In this document: one piece after another, positions 58,634-64,000 of the stretch
How the letters are laid out: each line of letters starts with the position of its first letter
Numbering within the stretch: the first letter of the stretch is position 1
DNA from: Cyathus striatus
Lineage: Eukaryota; Basidiomycota; Agaricomycetes; Agaricales; Nidulariaceae
Direction of reading: 5' to 3'
Length of the DNA stretch: 64,000 bases
Assembly: GCA_025738555.1 (NCBI GenBank)
Contig: JAOVFP010000009.1
Span: 1,426,001 to 1,490,000 of the forward strand
Translations under genes and position numbers: made by a program
The notes under the pieces: model-generated
What the model was told of the DNA's origin: nothing
Database searches by the model: none
Seen by the model: the letters and a program-made list of their open reading frames with translations, nothing else

Positions 58634-61445
58634 TCATTTTTCTTGGTTTGTAAAAGTGACTGCTAGATTATTCATGCTTGAAAGTGTGTCAGGATGCTCC
58701 TTTTCAAGAATTCTTTCCATCATACTCAGCAGTGGAATCTGCAGCTGCTCAGCATCTTCCCATTTTTCTAGGTTTGAAAAAGTGACTGCTAGATTATTCA
58801 TGTTTGAGATTATGTCAGAATGCTCCTTTCCTAGAATTATTTCCATCATATCCAGCATCTGAATCTGCAACTGCTCAGCATCTGCCAATTTCCCCAGCTT
58901 TGAAAAAGTATTTGCTAAATTATTCATGCTTGACAGTGTGCTAGAATGCTCCTTTCCAAAAATTCTATCTCTCATATTCAGCACTTGAATCTGCAACTGC
59001 TCAGCATCTGCCCATTTCCCCAGCTTTGAAAAAGTATTTGCTAAATTATCCATGCTTGAGAGTGTATTAGGATGCTCCTTTCCAAGAATTCTTTCCATCA
59101 TAACCAGCACCTGAATCTGAAACTGCTGAGCATCTGCCCATTTTCCTTGGTTTGAAAAAATGATTGCTAAATTATTCATACTTATGAGTGTGTCAGGATG
59201 CTCCTTTCCAAGAATTCTTTCCCTTGTATCCAGTACTTGAATCTGCAACTGCTCAGCATCTGTCCATTTACCCAGCTTTGAAAAAGTAATTGCTAAATAA
59301 TTCATGCTTGAGAGTGTGTCAGGATGCTCCTTTCCAAGAATTCTTTCCATCATATCTATCACCTGAATGTGCAACAGCTCAGCATCTGTCCATTTTACTA
59401 GCTCTGAAAAGGTGATTGCCAAATTATTCATGCTTGTAAGTGTGTCAGGATGTTTTTTTCCAAGAATCCTTTTCTTCATATCCAGTGCCTGAATCTGCAA
59501 CCACTCAGCATCTGCCCATTTTCCTTGGCTTGAAAAAGTGACTGCTCAATTATTCATGCTTGAAAGTGTGTCAGGATGCTCCTTTCCAAAAATTCTATCC
59601 CTCATATCCAGTACTTGAATCTGAAACTGCTCAGCACCTGCCCATTTCCTCAGCTTTAAAAAAGTACTTGCTAAATTATCCATGCTTGAGAGTGTATCAG
59701 GATGCTCCTTTCCAAGAATTCTTTTCCTCATATCTAGCACATAAATCTGCAACTGCTCAGCATCCCCCCACTTTCCTAGCTTTAAAAAAGTGTTTGCTAA
59801 ATGACTCATGCTTAAGAGTGTGCCAGGATGCTCCTGTCCAAGAATTCTCTTACTCATATTCAGCTCCTGATTCTGCAACTCCTCAGCATCTGCCCACTTT
59901 CCCAGGTACCAGACTGATTCTGCAAGGTTAGCAATTGCTACAAGTGTATTATGTTGTTTAATAAATAATTTTGAATCAATCTCCCCAGCTGTCCCTATGT
60001 ACTTTTTTCAAATTCCACAAGTTTCTCAATATGAATGTATGCCATTTTCAATGCATATTCCTCTGCCAACTTATATTTTCTACTTTTATTCAGCAAGAAA
60101 ACAGAAATTCTGAATATATCATCATAATATTCTATATTTTTAGTTGTATATAAATTTTGTAGAAAATGAGGTAGTAGATCATTAATATACACATGTTTAT
60201 TTGTAGTTCCTTTCATTGAAACAGAACTCAGCATTATTGCCTTAGCATTTAGATTCCATAAATCTTTTTCACCCAAATCTAATCTATCTTGACAATATGT
60301 ATGCACCAGTGGATGTAAGCTGTACATTGATTTTTTTGCAGTCCTCTTTATTAGTGAAAAAGAAAGAAGTAGTTCAATACTCTCTGTAAAGAGCCAGTCA
60401 TTCCACTCTCCATATTCATTCATATTAAGTATTGCAACATCCATTAAGGGTAGGTATGAAGGTATATCATCATCACTGTATAACTTTTTATTTAGTAAAA
60501 AGTACTTTGCAGCTCTTTCAAATATTGATTCAGATATGTTTTCATAGTGAAAAAATGCAAAGACATTTAAAAGTGTTATAGCATATTTTGCTGCAGCTTC
60601 ACTATTCCTACTTTTGTTGTCATTTGCCATTTCCATTATCTTTTGAAATGAAATTTCCCAAGTTTTATAAACTGTTTTGTTGTAACCTGATGCACCTTTG
60701 AACTTTTCATGATTCAAGATCCTGGGTCTGTATTTGTCATAGAGTTTGATGAAATCAACTAATTCACATTGAACTTGAACTATATAAGCTCCAGCTATAT
60801 CAATGGCTAGTGGTAGATAATGCAACTTTTGAGCTATAATTTTTGCTTCTTTCAGGTGCTCTTTAGAATCCTTATCAATTCCACTTGTTTTGAAGAGCAG
60901 ATTAATGGCAATTTCTTCAGTCATTTCAGATACTTCTATTGAGTTCTTATGTGTTGTAATTCTTTGTAGAGCAGGATTTCTGCTTGTAATCAAGATATTA
61001 CCCATACTTCCAGGTGGGAGAAACTTTTCAGCTAATTCAGGAGAACCATCAGCATTGTCAAAAATCATAAGCCATTCAGGTTTAAGATTGGAAATCCAAT
61101 TAAGCACTGTAGCAGCAGAGAATGAAGATGCATAAGTTCCTGGAGAAGAGGTCTTTTTATATATTTCCTTCAGACTTTGAATAATTGTATCTTCAGAGGT
61201 TGTATCAATCCAAAAGACATAGGTAAATCTATAAAAATTTCTTAGCCCTCTACAAAGATGATGACATATAAGTATACTCACTGGCTAGCCATCTCATCAT
61301 TAAACTTCAGGCAGATCTGGATCTTTCCAATTCCACCCATTCCATGCAATAGAAATATTTTTCTCTTAGTAGTGTTACCAGGTCTAAAATGTTCATGAAG
61401 TTTTGAGAGGTACAAGCAGCAGTAGATTGGAGTGGGGAAAGTGGT
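58634..61445 (-). pseudogene. NB-ARC/TPR (NLR-like, STAND) gene
   Basis: First exon seen: YLSKLHEHFRPGNTTKRKIF then LLHGMGGIGKIQICLKF. This is the P-loop, with Ile (61320-61322) where GK[T/S] is needed. A short GTGAGT intron near 61280-61246 joins to FTYVFWIDTTSEDTIIQSL. Walker B-like EWLMIFDNADG near 61080, then GNILITSRNP and LPLAIDIAGAYI, all typical NB-ARC. A hydrophilic linker follows to 59995. A run of six A near 60003-60008 has apparently lost one base, shifting out of frame before the repeats. Ten 42-residue kinesin-light-chain-type TPRs follow (pattern GKWADAEQLQIQVLD, R.LGKEHPDTLSSMNNLA) to 58634, with a TGA at 59546-59548 in the fourth and a stop at W in the eleventh. Such proteins are thought to act in fungal self/non-self recognition. 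The N-terminal effector domain was not found. Confidence 0.85.
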
Positions 61446-61509
61446 TCATCATTTGGTTGTTTGCTTATGATCTGTAGATATAGCAAGGTTAGTAAAAATA
61501 CACTCATAA

Positions 61510-64000
61510 TTTGTTCACAAATGCAACACGATAAACTGTGTGTTGAAGAGTTACCTGGGTATTAATCCTGATATTATTCATTTTGGCATGCTGGATTATG
61601 AAGTCATGAGCATGTGAAAATGTTGAGGGATGCATTCTGCAGTGCAATTCAATGGGTAGTTAAACCATAGTTTGAGATAATGGACAGGAGAAACCAGCAC
61701 ATTGGTGGGACGATGCTTTATAAACCCCAATGTGTGAGCATTTCTATTTTTTATCTGAAAGTGATACATACAGCAGATGATCAGTTTTTTCTCGATTTGG
61801 AATATTCACACCTATGGAGATGAACTTTTAGATTCCCAATGAAGGACCAAACAATTTTAGCAGCTGTGTCCTCCTTTAATGAACACTATTTTTCTGCTTC
61901 TGGATAAATCTTACTTTATTAGGCCCTGTCTGTCTGGGTGATTGGCAAGCCAGAAGACACCCATGTTGCACCCATGTGGTACATCCTTGAAGGCTTGCAT
62001 CCAATTATTACTAGTGCACTTCATGCCACAGTCACCTGGACATCATTTCGATGAGTGTCTGACACATCATACATTTCCGATACATGCTTATGGTCTTACA
62101 CAATGCCTCAATCTTCAGTTCATTTTTGTGATAAGAAGTGTTAATATTATTTGAATACCATGAATAAGTGATTGTAGGTCATGTTGTTTTGGTGTTAATT
62201 GTTGGTGGCCTTGCAGCATCATGAGATGCACCCATGGGAAACTCTGAACAGAAGTGGAATAATGTGCTATGATAGGATCCCATTGCATTGCTATCACATA
62301 CAAACCATCCTATCTAGCATCTGTCCAACCCCTGCAATACACCAGCTGAAATCCACATATCCTCGGAGACTGCACAGCTCAAGGAATGTAACAAGAATGT
62401 AATCAACAGAACAGGAGGTAATCGTGGCAGAACATGATGTGAAATTAACATTTTGCTATTGTATGTCTTGTTTCATTTTCATCGTTTGAGCTCTGTGCAC
62501 TGATGATATTGAGTAGATGAATAGCGTACATCATGGAGGTGACATGCCTATGCCCAACCCCCTCTTCGCTCAAATCCATATCTATCAACAATGTTTGAGA
62601 TCTACTGAGAACACAAGTGTATAATTGAAATCTTTTGACTGAGTGGAGGAAGCCCTGTACTTGAGATGTGTGAAGAGAACTTATGGAGTTTATAACAAGT
62701 ATGTTGCTCCCTATACACTGCCCATGCAGTTAAGAGTTATAATTGTATCTGTAGACATGTAGACATTTTGAATACACAGTAGGTTACCTAAGTGAAGCAA
62801 TTTTTGGTCCTGTGTTCTCCTATCTTCTAGCACACCAATACCTTGCTCTACCAGCAACACATCCAAGAATTTCTCTACTGTTGACTCCCTTATTTTACCT
62901 CTCTTCCACCCCCAAAACATATATTTGCCTTCATGCAGGCATATACACTCCCAGTGTCACCATAGTATATCTAACAACTACATCTAGTTTCCACTGCTAG
63001 ATGAAATTACGTCCACCTACCACAGATTTGTCCCAGGTCAGAGGTAAGTAAATTGGAACATTTGAAAGTGAGTGTGGCATGCATGTGCTGAATGTTGATT
63101 TCCAGATTCAATGGACTGCTGATTCCTTGGATGGAAGGAGAAGATAAAGAATGTGGAACTGCAGTTGCTGCCATCTAGTAAAGTGAATGGTTGACTGATG
63201 CAGTGGCCCATGGTGACGATGCATTATGGGCAAATTATGGGTTTATTCGATGTACACTTTTTGGGTAGAAGTCGATCATTAGAAGGCAGAAGGACTGCAA
63301 GCTACCTTGAAAAGCTTGGAGAGTGAGATGTTTTCCATCCCGCTAAACATGCAGTATACATGCCATATATTAGCACTGTATGTTCCTCATGAATATATGT
63401 CATCATTATCTACTTGTAATTTAATAATACACTTCATTAATACAATAAACCTCCAACTTGATTTTCTCTGTGTCATAAGGTACATGATCTAACAAGACTC
63501 AAAGTTCAACAGCCTCATCGCTATCTTTAACTCCCACCCCCCATCATAGAGCACTTCCCAAGTACATTGCAGGGACTGTTGACCTAAAGTTGCTAATGAG
63601 TTGAATGATTCTGGTGTTAACTTCTCCCACAAAGGAAAAGTCTACCTCAGTATTGTGTATTTGTGAATATCCTGCTTATTGTCATCCCTATTCACTCCCA
63701 ATCACAGACACATAACCCTCTTCCTCTCCCTGCATTGTATCAACCCCCATGCATAGTCCAGAACCCCACTTATAGCTTGCCAAATCGAATTCGCCACTCA
63801 CAATGTGCCTCCTAAATGCTTCAACTCCAACTGAGCAGTAGCAATGTAGACATTGCATGTACTCAGGTCGATGTAGTTCTGAATCACATCCCCGATTTTG
63901 GGGCTTTGTCATCTAGTGATGGTATAAATGAAGATAGCTGATGGCAGAGCTGGCATATTCAAGATGCAAACAATGTTGTGGGAGGCTGCTAGGATGTGTA
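61510..64000. other. No recognised gene to the window end
   Basis: If the NLR has an N-terminal domain it should lie here on the minus strand, but I saw no readable exon. The frame at 63688-63912 (minus) lacks motifs. Confidence 0.35.

Overview
This is eukaryotic, almost certainly fungal DNA. The best fit is a mushroom-forming basidiomycete (Agaricomycetes). The evidence is: genes with many short introns of about 45-65 bp and GT..AG (sometimes GC..AG) borders; fungal-type WD40 proteins with C-terminal membrane anchors; an NB-ARC/TPR (NLR-like) gene; and several protein families that I know mainly from repeat-rich Agaricomycete genomes (Tnp2 transposase, Spt5-like NGN/KOW proteins, DUF6589, RecQ-like helicases, a PHD-ended repeat protein). 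No species can be named. No rRNA, tRNA or CRISPR was seen. Family names rest on motif recognition by eye; no search was run.

Layout. 1-8.6 kb: tandem duplications, then two same-strand (minus) WD40-plus-membrane-anchor paralogues. The upstream one (5999-7512) can be spliced by eye through nine exons; the downstream one (1629-4067) is decayed. 8.6-11.1 kb: a spliced plus-strand Pro-rich/coiled-coil gene cut off by a solo LTR. 13.1-23.2 kb: a nested stack, in which a short TIR element carrying a spliced gene fragment is interrupted by a complete 8957-bp Ty3/gypsy chromovirus (609-bp LTRs, TAACC target duplication), which itself holds an inverted duplication around a small TIR element. 23.2-29.6 kb: mostly unrecognised sequence, ending in a C/T-rich tract. 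29.6-33.2 kb: copia and gypsy remnants. 33.7-37.4 kb: an Spt5-like gene. 38.8-42.8 kb: a broken Tnp2 transposase. 45.5-46.0 kb: a copia RT fragment. 47.2-51.4 kb: a broken large repeat-family protein ending in a PHD finger.

The most unusual region is 51.65-57.19 kb. A RecQ-like helicase (plus) and a DUF6589 protein (minus) converge tail to tail, about 11 bp apart. They are enclosed by 117-bp terminal inverted repeats flanked by ATGAGAG on both sides. This looks like a 5.5-kb DNA transposon in which a RecQ helicase and DUF6589 are the cargo or the machinery. 58.6-61.4 kb: an NB-ARC plus ten-repeat TPR pseudogene with a damaged P-loop. 61.5-64 kb: nothing recognised.

One theme joins the window: transition decay at CpG. 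The two LTRs of the complete retroelement differ at 20 of 609 positions, 17 of them at CpG. Most premature stops read as CGA to TGA, and the reverse transcriptase YLDD has become YLDN by the same kind of change. This suggests cytosine methylation or a RIP-like process acting on repeats.
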